Positions 8,163 to 20,502 of a stretch of 24,437 bases of DNA are shown piece after piece (the stretch's first letter is position 1; each line of letters begins with the position of its first letter). The notes beneath the pieces are model-generated. The model saw nothing but the letters and a program-made list of their open reading frames with translations. It was not told where the DNA came from and searched no databases. Both the position numbers and the translations under genes were made by a program. Source of the stretch: Nemertoderma westbladi (taxonomy: Eukaryota > Xenacoelomorpha > Nemertodermatida > Nemertodermatidae); contig JAUCBJ010008065.1 in assembly GCA_032718475.1 (NCBI GenBank), positions 1-24,437 of the forward strand, in the 5' to 3' direction.

Positions 8163-10058
8163 ATGGAGAAAATGTGTAAACAACCAGACTCGGATATCTC
8201 ACAAGAACCGAGTAAAAGTGATTCTAAACGATGTTATAAACGCAAACGCAACACTAGGCCTCCCGGTACCGGCACCAGTATCGGAGAGCGGTTGAAAAAG
8301 GAGGGTCGAGAAAAACTCGATAAGCCCAATATACCGATACCGGGATTCGAAAAGAAACCCCATAGGTGGATGGACAAATTCGTCCAACCACCGGAATCGA
8401 GTTTTTCCTCGGACATTGTGAACTTATGCAAGTGGACACAGAGAGAGAAAGAGCTGCTGGTGGGAGCAACTCGTCGGTATGATTGGGATGATTACCGGAG
8501 TATGTCAGAGTTCATTGGCACTAAAAGCGAACGAAATGTTGAGTACGCGTTGTGCTATCAACTTGCCAAACGGTACAAAAGCGAATCCGTGGAGTTGATG
8601 ATCCACCAGCGGCACTGCCTGGACCAGTGGGTGGAGTTAGGGTGCGATGAGGGGTTGTCGGAACTCCGCACGGAGTTGTCCCGTGCTCTGAGTCTCGCCG
8701 CCATGGAACCTCTGTCCTCGGAGGTCCACGACTCGGGCACTAAGTTTGAGATCCGTTTCGGAAGAATCTACGACTACTTTAATCGTATTGTACAGAACCA
8801 ACCGCCTTCTGATCTCTCTCCATTGGAGTCAATTGTGATACTGGATCAAATAATGGAAGTCTGTAAGTGGATAAAGGCCTTGAAAGATCACGATAAGCTA
8901 CAGGGAAATATAAAGCAATATTATTCCTTCCTAGGGATGGGTATCTACAGCGGTAAATTCTGCAAGATGGTGAGCGATGTTAGAGAGGGGATTGCGGACG
9001 ACCTATTCAAGGACTCCCGAGATTTATTGGAGAATGGTACGGTTCAGTTGCGGGAGAGCGATTACGTTCAACCAGTGTGGAAGGTAGGCCGTCCGATTTC
9101 CGAGGACGGCCCTCGGCCCCCCTCGGGTAATAAAGGGAAGAAGGCCGAATGTGATAAGGTGATTCGGAAAAAAAAGTACACCATGGCGCCTCCTAACCAG
9201 CTGCTACTTGCTGAGGCCGAATCCATACTGATGGGACCAAGGCGCAGACGAGGTGCCACGCAGGCCGGGAATGTAGTAGTCCCTGCGGTGAGCAGTGCAC
9301 CAACGGTGGTTAATGCACCGGCGGTGGTGAGTACTCCGGCTGAGGTGAGAACACCGGTGATAATGAGTACACCGGCGGTGATAAGTGCACAGGCTGTGGT
9401 GAGTACACCGACTGTGGTGAGTGCAGCGGTGGTGATGAATACACCGGCTGTGGTGAATGCACCGGCTGGGGTGAGTGTACAGACTGTGGTGATTGCACCG
9501 GTTACGGTGAACTCAACAGCGGTGAGTGCACCGGTGGTGATGAATGCACCGGCTGGGGTGAGTGTACAGGCTGTGTTGAGTGCACCGGTTACGGTGAACT
9601 CAACAGCGGTGAGTGCACCGGTTACTGTGAACTCAACAGCGGTGAGTGCACCGGTTACGGTGGACTCAGCAACGGTGAGTGCACCGGTGGTGATGAATGC
9701 ACCGGCTGTGGTGAGTGCACCGGTCACTGTGAACGCAACAGCGGTGAGTGCACCGGTTACGGTGAACTCAACAGCGGTGAGTGCACCGGTTACGGTGAAC
9801 TCAACAGCGGTGAGTGTACCGGACAGCGCACCGGCGGATGTCGCTGTCCCGCCATGTCGGGTCCCCGACCCCGTTACCGCCTCATTTATCGCTTCAAATA
9901 CTTTCAGTTTCCCAATCGGACTTATCTCTATGATCCCAGAAGCGACACTACATCCCGCGGTCGATATATTTATGGAATATGCGAAGGAACGATACGACAT
10001 GAGCCGATACGAAACTGACAGGTACAAAATATCTGCTAAGGAAGGTCACGGCCAATAA
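8163..10058 (+). CDS. SNAPC2: snRNA-activating protein complex subunit 2-like (SNAP45)
   Basis: SNAPC2 is a subunit of SNAPc, the nuclear complex that binds the proximal sequence element of snRNA-type promoters for RNA polymerases II and III. The 631-residue product has a basic N-terminus (1-60) and a SANT/Myb-like segment starting KWTQREKELL at residue 90 (human SNAPC2 has WSAREKRQLL at the same place). Residues 195-231 form a block resembling human SNAPC2: FEIRFGRIYDYF followed by LSPLESIVILDQIM, compared with VDFEKIYKYL and LSAAESAVVLDLLM. Near the C-terminus NTFSFPIGLISM parallels NPFLVPLELL. A low-complexity Val/Ala/Pro/Thr repeat (about 370-557) makes it much longer than the roughly 334-residue human protein. 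It is intronless. The start is the first ATG in frame, with A at -3 and G at +4. The assignment rests on remembered family similarity, and the family diverges fast. Confidence 0.8.
   Translation: MEKMCKQPDSDISQEPSKSDSKRCYKRKRNTRPPGTGTSIGERLKKEGREKLDKPNIPIPGFEKKPHRWMDKFVQPPESSFSSDIVNLCKWTQREKELLVGATRRYDWDDYRSMSEFIGTKSERNVEYALCYQLAKRYKSESVELMIHQRHCLDQWVELGCDEGLSELRTELSRALSLAAMEPLSSEVHDSGTKFEIRFGRIYDYFNRIVQNQPPSDLSPLESIVILDQIMEVCKWIKALKDHDKLQGNIKQYYSFLGMGIYSGKFCKMVSDVREGIADDLFKDSRDLLENGTVQLRESDYVQPVWKVGRPISEDGPRPPSGNKGKKAECDKVIRKKKYTMAPPNQLLLAEAESILMGPRRRRGATQAGNVVVPAVSSAPTVVNAPAVVSTPAEVRTPVIMSTPAVISAQAVVSTPTVVSAAVVMNTPAVVNAPAGVSVQTVVIAPVTVNSTAVSAPVVMNAPAGVSVQAVLSAPVTVNSTAVSAPVTVNSTAVSAPVTVDSATVSAPVVMNAPAVVSAPVTVNATAVSAPVTVNSTAVSAPVTVNSTAVSVPDSAPADVAVPPCRVPDPVTASFIASNTFSFPIGLISMIPEATLHPAVDIFMEYAKERYDMSRYETDRYKISAKEGHGQ
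9270..9830 (+). repeat. In-frame minisatellite in SNAPC2-like gene
   Basis: Tandem units encode VVSTPAVV-like octamers (24 bp) in the first half and SAPVTVNSTAV 11-mers (33 bp) in the second, with about seven 33-bp copies between about 9490 and 9820. All units are multiples of three, so the frame is kept. The coding strand carries about 13 copies of GTGAGT, the consensus 5' splice-site hexamer. The encoded stretch has no charged residues to speak of and is likely disordered or beta-prone. Confidence 0.92.
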
Positions 10059-10487
10059 GCGACTAAGGAACGCAATTAATTCAATTATTACACTGGTTTG
10101 TAATGGTTATGTAGACAGATACGCAGTGCAATTTTTCGAGGTTCCCATAGATAAAACTTGTCACTTTTGAAATTTTATATTTACTTTGATAATTTTTTTT
10201 ATCAATATTTACCTGAGCACAACTATTTCAAGATATACCCATGCGTGGTAAAATAATATTTGTAAGCTAGTAAAATGTTATGTGTTTTAATTCAAATATT
10301 GTCATCATTTGTGTTAGCAGGAAATTCATCAAGATACTTTGATTTCTTCTGGCAGTTAACTTTGTATGTCTCTGTAGGCTAATGGGGGCTTATGTCCTGC
10401 GCCTGCCCCCAATCGAACAGACCATTTGGCGTCGTCCAGAGTGATAGGCTGTGACCAAGTATTGAGAACTGAATCAATTTTGCCATA
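10059..10487. other. 3' flank of SNAPC2-like gene
   Basis: This holds the 3' UTR and then intergenic DNA before the giant array. No canonical AATAAA is present between the stop codon and the array; only weak variants such as AATAAG and AATAAT occur. A GC-richer patch at about 10378-10470 may be another old transposon remnant, but I could not identify it. Confidence 0.5.
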
Positions 10488-13400
10488 TTTCAGTTACAGT
10501 TTCAGTGTTACAAAATGTAGCATTCCAGTTACAGTTGCAGTTTCAGTATTACAAAATGTAGATTTCCAGTTACATTTCCAGTATTACAAAATGTAGCATT
10601 ACAGTTGCAATATCAGTATTATAAAATGTAGCATTCCAGTTACAGTTGCATTTTCAGTGTTACAAAATGTAGCATTCCAGTTGCAGTTTCAGTATTACAA
10701 AATGTAGCATTTCAGTTACAGTATTACAAAATGTAGCATTCCAGTTACAGTTTCAGAATTAAAAAATATAGCATTCCAATTACAGTTTCAGTATTACAAA
10801 ATGTAGTATTCCAGTTACAGATTCAGTATTACAAAATGTAGCATTCCAGTTACAGTGTCAGAATTACAAAATGTAGCATTCCAGATACAGTTTCAGTATT
10901 ACAAAATGTAGCATTCCAGTTACAGTTTCAGTATTACAAAATGTAGCATTCCAGTTACAGTTTTACAAAATGTAGCATTCCAGTTACAGTTTCAGTTTTA
11001 CAAAATGTAGCATTCCAGTTACAGTTGCATTTTCAGTATTACAAAATGTAGCATTTCAGTTACAGTTTCAGTATTACAAAATGTATCATTCCAGTTACAG
11101 TTGCATTTTCAGTAGGCCTATTACAAAATGTAGCATTCCAGTTACAGTTTCTGTATTACAAAATATAACATTCCAGTTACAGTTTCAGTATTACAAAATG
11201 TAGCATTCCAGTTACAGTTGCATTTTCAGTATTACAAAATGTAGCATTCCAGTTACAGTTTCAGTATTACAAAATGTAGCATTCCAGTTACAGTATTACA
11301 AAATGTAGTATTCCAGTTACAGTTTCAGTATCACAAAATGTAGCATTCCAGTTACAGTATTACAAAATGTAGCATTCCAGTTACAGTATTACAAAATGTA
11401 GCATTTCAGTGACAGTTTCAGTATTACAAAATGTAGCATTCCAGTTACAGTATTACTAATGTAGCATTCCAGTTAGTTTCAGTATTACAAAATGTGCATT
11501 ACAGTTACAGTTTCAGGATTACAAAATATAGCATTCCAGTTACGGTATTACAAAATGTAGCATTCCAGTTACATTTCCAGTATTACAAAATGTAGCATTC
11601 CAGTTACAGTTGCAATTTCAGTATTACAAAATGTAGCATTCCAGTTACAGTATTACAAAATGTAGCATTTCAGTTACAGTGTATTACAAAATGTAGCATT
11701 CCAGTTACAGTTTCAGTATTACAAAATGTAGCATTACAGTTACAGTTTCAGGATTACAAAATATAGCATTCCAGTTACAGATCCAGTATTACAAAATGTA
11801 GCATTCCAGTTACATTTCCAGTATTACAAAATGTAGCATTCCAGTTACAGTTGCATTTTCAGTGTTACAAATGTAGCATTCCAGTTACAGTTTCAGTATT
11901 ACAAAATGTAGCATTCCAGTTACAGTATTACAAAATGTAGCATTCCAGTTACAGTTGCATTTTCAGTATTACAAAATGAGGCATTCCAGTTACAGTTACA
12001 TTTTCAGTATTACAAAATATAGCATTCCAGTTACAGTTTCAGTATTACAAAATGTAGCATTCCAGTTACAGTTGCAGTTTAAGTATTACAAAATGTAGCA
12101 TTCCAGTTACAGTATTACAAAATGTAGCATTCCAGTTACAGTATTACAAAATGTAGCATTCCAGTTACAGTTTCACTATTACAAAATGTAGCATTCCAGT
12201 TACAGTATTACAAAATGTAGCATTCCAGTTACAGTATTACAAAATGTAGCATTCCAGTTACAGTATTACTAAATGTAGCATTACAGTTTCAGTATTACAA
12301 AATGTAGCATTCCAGTTACAGTATTACAAATAGTAGCATTCCAGTTACAGTTTCAGTATTACAAAATGTAGCATTCCAGTTACAGTTTCAGTATTACAAA
12401 ATTTAGCATTCCAGTTACAGTTTTAGTATTACAAAATGTAGCATTCCAGTTACAGTTTCAGTATTACAAAATGTAGCATTCCAGTTACAGTATTACAAAA
12501 TGTAGCATTCCAGTAACAGTTTCAGTATTACAAAATGTAGCATTAGTATTCCAGTTACAGTTTCAGTATTACAAATGTATCATTCCAGTTACAATTTCAG
12601 TATTACAAAATGTAGCATTCCAGTTACAGTTTCAGAATTACAAAATATAGCATTCCAGTTACAGATTCAGTATTACAAAATGTGGCATTCCAGTTACAGT
12701 TTCAGTATTACAAAATGTAGCATTCCAGTTACATTATTACAAAATGTAGCATTCCAGTTACAGTTTCAGTATTACATAATGTAACATTCCAGTTACAGTT
12801 TCAGTATTACAAAATGTAGCATTCCAGTTATAGTTTCAGTATTACAAAATGTAGCATTCCAGTTACAGTATTACAAAATGTAGCATTCCAGTTACAGTTT
12901 CAGAATTACAAAATGTAACATTCCAGTTACAGTTTCAGTATTACAAAATGTAGCATTCCAGTTACAGTTGCATTTTCAGTATTACAAAATGTAACATTCC
13001 AGTTACATTTTCAGTATTACAAAATGTAGCATTCCAGTTACAGTTTCAGTATTACAAAATGTAGCATTCCAGTTACAGTATTACAAAATGTAGTATTCCA
13101 GTTACAGTATCACAATGTACATTCCAGTTACAGTATTACAAAATGTAGCATTCTAGTTACAGTATTACAAAATGTAGCATTTCAGTGACAGTTGCAGTAT
13201 TACAAAATGTAGCATTCCAGTTACAGTATTACAAAATGTAGCATTCCAGTTAGTTTCAGTATTACAAAATGTAGCATTACAGTTACAGTTTCAGTATTAC
13301 AAAATATAGCATTCCAGTAACAGTATTAGAAAATGTAGCATTCCAGTTACATTTCCAGTATATTTCAGTATTACAAAATGTAGCATTCCATTTACAGTTG

Positions 13401-14350
13401 CATTTTCAGTGTTACAAAATGTAGCATTCCAGTTACAGTATTAAAAAATGTAGCATTCCAGTTACAGTTTCAGTATTACAAAATGCAGCATTCCAGTTAC
13501 AGTTGCATTTTCAGTATTACAAAATGAGGCATTCCAGTTACAGTTGCATTTTCAGTATTACAAAATGTAGCATTCCAGTTACAGTTGCAATTTCAGTATT
13601 ACAAAATATAGCATTCCAGTTACAGTTACATTTTCAGTGTTACAAAATGTAGCATTCCAGTTACAGTTTCAGTATTACAAAATGCAGCATTCCAGTTACA
13701 GTTGCATTTTCAGTATTACAAAATGAGGCATTCCAGTTACAGTTGCATTTTCAGTATTACAAAATGTAGCACTCCAGTTACAGTTGCAATTTCAGTATTA
13801 CAAAATGCAGCATTCCAGTTACAGTTGCATTTTCAGTATTACAAAATGAGGCATTCCAGTTACAGTTGCATTTTCAGTATTACAAAATGAGGCATTCCAG
13901 TTACAGTTGCATTTTCAGTATTACAAAATGTAGCACTCCAGTTACAGTTGCAATTTCAGTATTACAAAATGCAGCATTCCAGTTACAGTTGCATTTTCAG
14001 TATTACAAAATGAGGCATTCCAGTTACAGTTGCATTTTCAGTATTACAAAATGTAGCATTCCAGTTACAGTTGCAATTTCAGTATTACAAAATATAGCAT
14101 TCCAGTTACAGTTACATTTTCAGTGTTACAAAATGTAGCATTCCAGTTACAGTTTCAGTATTACAAAATGCAGCATTCCAGTTACAGTTGCATTTTCAGT
14201 ATTACAAAATGAGGCATTCCAGTTACAGTTGCATTTTCAGTATTACAAAATGTAGCACTCCAGTTACAGTTGCAATTTCAGTATTACAAAATGTAGCATT
14301 CCAGTTACAGTTGCATTTTCAGTATTGTAAAATTTAGCATTCCAGTTCCA

Positions 14351-15329
14351 TTTCCAGTATTACAAAATGTAGCATTCCAGTTACAGTTTCAGTATTACAA
14401 AATGTAGCATTCCAGTTACAGTTTCAGTATTACAAAATGAGGCATTCCAGTTACAGTTTTATTTTCAGTGTTACAAAATGTAGCATTCCAGTTACAGTAT
14501 TACAAAATGTAGCATTCCAGTTACAGTTTCAGTACTACAAAATGTAGCATTCCAGTTTAAGTTTCAGTATTACAAAATGTAGCGTTACAGTTTCAGTATT
14601 ACAAAATGTAGCATTCCAGTTACAGATTCAGTATTACAAAATGTAGCATTCCAGTTACAGATTCAGTATTACAAAATGTAGCATTCCAGTTACAGATCCA
14701 GTATTACAAAATGTAGCATTCCAGTTACAGTATTACAAAATGTAGCATTCCAGTTACAGTATTAGAAAATGTAGCATTGCAGTTACAGTTTCAGTATTAC
14801 AAAATGTAGCATTCCAGTTACAGATTTAGTATTACAAAATTTAGCATTCCAGTTACATTTCCAGTATTACAAAATGTAGCATTCCAGTTACAGTTTCAGT
14901 ATTACAAAATGTAGCATTCCAGTTACAGTTTCAGTATTACAAAATGAGGCATTCCAGTTACAGTTGCATTTTCAGTGTTACAAAATGTAGCATTCCAGTT
15001 ACAGTATTACAAAATGTAGCATTCCAGTTACAGTTTCAGTACTACAAAATGTAGCATTCCAGTTTAAGTTTCAGTATTACAAAATGTAGCGTTACAGTTT
15101 CAGTATTACAAAATGTAGCATTCCAGTTACAGATTCAGTATTACAAAATGTAGCATTCCAGTTACAGATTCAGTATTACAAAATGTAGCATTCCAGTTAC
15201 AGATCCAGTATTACAAAATGTAGCATTCCAGTTACAGTATTACAAAATGTAGCATTCCAGTTACAGTATTAGAAAATGTAGCATTGCAGTTACAGTTTCA
15301 GTATTACAAAATGTAGCATTCCAGTTACA
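14351..15329. repeat. Higher-order duplication, 507-bp offset
   Basis: Within the array, about 14351-14822 recurs at 14858-15329 with the same order of unit variants, including the rare ACTACAAAATG (14534 and 15041), a TTTAAGTTTCAG variant, a unit starting GCGTTACAG, and TTAGAAAATG followed by TTGCAG. Few differences are seen. Confidence 0.8.
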
Positions 15330-18300
15330 GTTTCAGTATTACATAATGCAGCATTCCAGTTACAGTTTCAGTATTACATAATGCAGCATTCCAGTTACAG
15401 TATTACATAATGTAGCATTCCAGTTACAGATTCAGTATTACAAAATGTAGCATTCCAGTTACAGATCCAGTATTACAAAATGTAGCATTCCAGTTACAGT
15501 ATTACAAAATGTATCATTCCAGTTACAGTATTAGAAAATGTAGCATTCCAGTTACAGATTCAGTATTACAAAATGTAGCATTCCAGTTACAGATTCAGTA
15601 TTACAAAATGTAGCATTCCAGTTACAGATTCAGTATTACAAAATGTAGCATTCCAGTTACAGATCCAGTATTACAAAATGTAGCATTCCAGTTACAGTAT
15701 TACAAAATGTAGCATTCCAGTTACAGTATTAGAAAATGTAGCATTGCAGTTACAGTTTCAGTATTACTAAATGTAGCATTCCAGTTACAGTTTCAGTATT
15801 ACATAATGCAGCATTCCAGTTACAGTTTCAGTATTACATAATGCAGCATTCCAGTTACAGTATTACATAATGTAGCATTCCAGTTACAGATTCAGTATTA
15901 CAAAATGTAGCATTCCAGTTACAGATCCAGTATTACAAAATGTAGCATTCCAGTTACAGTATTACAAAATGTAGCATTCCAGTTACAGTATTAGAAAATG
16001 TAGCATTCCAGTTACAGTTTCAGTATTACAAAATGTAGCGTTACAGTTTCAGTATTACAAAATGTAGCATTCCAGTTACAGATTCAGTATTACAAAATGT
16101 AGCATTCCAGTTACAGATTAAGTATTACAAAATGTAGCATTCCAGTTACAGTTTCAGTATTACAAAATGTAACATTCCAGTTACAGTATTACAAAATGTA
16201 GCATTACAGTTACATTTTCAGTGTTACAAAATGTAGCATTCCAGTTACAGTTTCAGTATTACAAAATGCAGCATTCCAGTTACAGTTGCATTTTCAGTAT
16301 TACAAAATGAGGCATTCCAGTTACAGTTGCATTTTCAGTATTACAAAATGTAGCACTCCAGTTACAGTTGCAATTTCAGTATTACAAAATGCAGCATTCC
16401 AGTTACAGTTGCATTTTCAGTATCACAAAAGAGGCATTCCAGTTACAGTTGCATTTTCAGTATTGTAAAATTTAGCATTCCAGTTACAGATTCAGTATTA
16501 CAAAATGTAGCATTCCAGTTACAGATTCAGTATTACAAAATGTAGCATTCCAGTTACAGATCCAGTATTACAAAATGTAGCATTCCAGTTACAGTATTAC
16601 CAAATGTAGCATTCCAGTTACAGTATTAGAAAATGTAGCATTGCAGTTACAGTATTACAAAATGTAGCATTCCAGTTACAGTTTCAGTATTACATAATGC
16701 AGCATTCCAGTTACAGTTTCAGTATTACATAATGCAGCATTCCAGTTACAGTATTACATAATGTAGGATTCCAGTTACAGATTCAGTATTACAAAATGTA
16801 GCATTCCAGTTACAGATCCAGTATTACAAAATGTAGCATTCCAGTTACAGTATTACAAAATGTAGCATTCCAGTTACAGTATTAGAAAATGTAGCATTCC
16901 AGTTACAGATTCAGTATTACAAAATGTAGCATTCCAGTTACAGATTCAGTATTACAAAATGTAGCATTCCAGTTACAGATCCAGTATTACAAAATGTAGC
17001 ATTCCAGTTACAGTATTACAAAATGTAGCATTCCAGTTACAGTATTAGAAAATGTAGCATTCCAGTTACAGATTCAGTATTACAAAATGTAGCCATCCAG
17101 TTACAGTTTCAGTATTACAAAATGAGGCATTCCAGTTACAGTTGCATTTTCAGTGTTACAAAATGTAGCATTCCAGTTACAGTATTACAAAATGTAGCAT
17201 TCCAGTTACAGTTTCAGTACTACAAAATGTAGCATTCCAGTTTAAGTTTCAGTATTACAAAATGTAGCGTTACAGTTTCAGTATTACAAAATGTAGCATT
17301 CCAGTTACAGATTCAGTATTACAAAATGTAGCATTCCAGTTACAGATTCAGTATTACAAAATGTAGCATTCCAGTTACAGATCCAGTATTACAAAATGTA
17401 GCATTCCAGTTACAGTTTCAGTATTACAAAATGTAACATTCCAGTTACAGTATTACAAAATGTAGCATTACAGTTACATTTTCAGTGTTACAAAATGTAG
17501 CATTCCAGTTACAGTTTCAGTATTACAAAATGCAGCATTCCAGTTACAGTTGCATTTTCAGTATTACAAAATGAGGCATTCCAGTTACAGTTGCATTTTC
17601 AGTATTACAAAATGTAGCACTCCAGTTACAGTTGCAATTTCAGTATTACAAAATGCAGCATTCCAGTTACAGTTGCATTTTCAGTATCACAAAAGAGGCA
17701 TTCCAGTTACAGTTGCATTTTCAGTATTGTAAAATTTAGCATTCCAGTTACAGATTCAGTATTACAAAATGTAGCATTCCAGTTACAGATTCAGTATTAC
17801 AAAATGTAGCATTCCAGTTACAGATCCAGTATTACAAAATGTAGCATTCCAGTTACAGTATTACCAAATGTAGCATTCCAGTTACAGTATTAGAAAATGT
17901 AGCATTGCAGTTACAGTATTACAAAATGTAGCATTCCAGTTACAGTTTCAGTATTACATAATGCAGCATTCCAGTTACAGTTTCAGTATTACATAATGCA
18001 GCATTCCAGTTACAGTATTACATAATGTAGGATTCCAGTTACAGATTCAGTATTACAAAATGTAGCATTCCAGTTACAGATCCAGTATTACAAAATGTAG
18101 CATTCCAGTTACAGTATTACAAAATGTAGCATTCCAGTTACAGTATTAGAAAATGTAGCATTCCAGTTACAGATTCAGTATTACAAAATGTAGCATTCCA
18201 GTTACAGATTCAGTATTACAAAATGTAGCATTCCAGTTACAGATCCAGTATTACAAAATGTAGCATTCCAGTTACAGTATTACAAAATGTAGCATTCCAG

Positions 18301-20502
18301 TTACAGTATTAGAAAATGTAGCATTCCAGTTACAGATTCAGTATTACAAAATGTAGCATTCCAGTTACAGTTTCAGTATTACAAAATGAGGCATTCCAGT
18401 TACAGTTGCATTTTCAGTGTTACAAAATGTAGCATTCCAGTTACAGTATTACAAAATGTAGCATTCCAGTTACAGTTTCAGTACTACAAAATGTAGCATT
18501 CCAGTTTAAGTTTCAGTATTACAAAATGTAGCGTTACAGTTTCAGTATTACAAAATGTAGCATTCCAGTTACAGATTCAGTATTACAAAATGTAGCATTC
18601 CAGTTACAGATTCAGTATTACAAAATGTAGCATTCCAGTTACAGATCCAGTATTACAAAATGTAGCATTCCAGTTACAGTATTACAAAATGTAGCATTCC
18701 AGTTACAGTATTAGAAAATGTAGCATTGCAGTTACAGTTTCAGTATTACAAAATGTAGCATTCCAGTTACAGTTTCAGTATTACATAATGCAGCATTCCA
18801 GTTACAGTTTCAGTATTACATAATGCAGCATTCCAGTTACAGTATTACATAATGTAGCATTCCAGTTACAGATTCAGTATTACAAAATGTAGCATTCCAG
18901 TTACAGATCCAGTATTACAAAATGTAGCATTCCAGTTACAGTATTACAAAATGTATCATTCCAGTTACAGTATTAGAAAATGTAGCATTCCAGTTACAGA
19001 TTCAGTATTACAAAATGTAGCATTCCAGTTACAGATTCAGTATTACAAAATGTAGCATTCCAGTTACAGATTCAGTATTAAAAAATGTAGCATTCCAGTT
19101 ACAGATCCAGTATTACAAAATGTAGCATTCCAGTTACAGTATTACAAAATGTAGCATTCCAGTTACAGTATTAGAAAATGTAGCATTGCAGTTACAGTTT
19201 CAGTATTACAAAATGTAGCATTCCAGTTACAGTTTCAGTATTACATAATGCAGCATTCCAGTTACAGTTTCAGTATTACATAATGCAGCATTCCAGTTAC
19301 AGTATTACATAATGTAGCATTCCAGTTACAGATTCAGTATTACAAAATGTAGCATTCCAGTTACAGATCCAGTATTACAAAATGTAGCATTCCAGTTACA
19401 GTATTACAAAATGTAGCATTCCAGTTACAGTATTAGAAAATGTAGCATTCCAGTTACAGTTTCAGTATTACAAAATGTAGCGTTACAGTTTCAGTATTAC
19501 AAAATGTAGCATTCCAGTTACAGATTCAGTATTACAAAATGTAGCATTCCAGTTACAGATTAAGTATTACAAAATGTAGCATTCCAGTTACAGTTTCAGT
19601 ATTACAAAATGTAACATTCCAGTTACAGTATTACAAAATGTAGCATTACAGTTACATTTTCAGTGTTACAAAATGTAGCATTCCAGTTACAGTTTCAGTA
19701 TTACAAAATGCAGCATTCCAGTTACAGTTGCATTTTCAGTATTACAAAATGAGGCATTCCAGTTACAGTTGCATTTTCAGTATTACAAAATGTAGCACTC
19801 CAGTTACAGTTGCAATTTCAGTATTACAAAATGCAGCATTCCAGTTACAGTTGCATTTTCAGTATCACAAAAGAGGCATTCCAGTTACAGTTGCATTTTC
19901 AGTATTGTAAAATTTAGCATTCCAGTTACAGATTCAGTATTACAAAATGTAGCATTCCAGTTACAGATTCAGTATTACAAAATGTAGCATTCCAGTTACA
20001 GATCCAGTATTACAAAATGTAGCATTCCAGTTACAGTATTACCAAATGTAGCATTCCAGTTACAGTATTAGAAAATGTAGCATTGCAGTTACAGTATTAC
20101 AAAATGTAGCATTCCAGTTACAGTTTCAGTATTACATAATGCAGCATTCCAGTTACAGTTTCAGTATTACATAATGCAGCATTCCAGTTACAGTATTACA
20201 TAATGTAGGATTCCAGTTACAGATTCAGTATTACAAAATGTAGCATTCCAGTTACAGATCCAGTATTACAAAATGTAGCATTCCAGTTACAGTATTACAA
20301 AATGTAGCATTCCAGTTACAGTATTAGAAAATGTAGCATTCCAGTTACAGATTCAGTATTACAAAATGTAGCATTCCAGTTACAGATTCAGTATTACAAA
20401 ATGTAGCATTCCAGTTACAGATCCAGTATTACAAAATGTAGCATTCCAGTTACAGTATTACAAAATGTAGCATTCCAGTTACAGTATTAGAAAATGTAGC
20501 AT
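14880..20502. repeat. Higher-order duplication, 3442-bp offset, about 2.2 kb each
   Basis: About 14880-17060 matches 18322-20502 at a constant offset of 3442 bp. I checked positions 15041/18483, 15181/18623, 15481/18923 and 16286/19728. Only scattered single-base changes are seen, for example near 15768 and near 19080. Because 3442 equals 1264 plus 2178, the 3442 and 1264 offsets fit nested duplication of one block. Confidence 0.85.
16130..18660. repeat. Higher-order tandem duplication, 1264-bp period
   Basis: About 16130-17394 and 17394-18660 carry the same series of variants at a constant offset of 1264 bp. Landmarks are the GAGGCATT-to-CACAAAAGAGG block (16286 and 17550) and ACTACAAAATG (17219 and 18483). 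Differences are single bases, such as AGCCATCC near 17092 against AGCATTCC. Confidence 0.85.

Noticed and set aside
9068-10027. 319-codon open frame on the minus strand opposite SNAPC2-like gene
   Set aside because: It is the antisense shadow of the in-frame repeat. Its Thr/Ala/Val/Gly-rich content simply mirrors the coding repeat, and it has no independent motif.
10378-10470. Possible further LINE fragment before the giant array
   Set aside because: GC-richer than its surroundings, but translation on both strands gave no convincing reverse-transcriptase motif. I could not support it as a feature.
12575-20000. Short open frames in the giant array (for example 13866-14138, 16286-16468, 19728-19910)
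   Set aside because: They are pieces of the minisatellite in which the unit's TAG is altered. They repeat the same peptide in rotating frames and have no gene-like context.
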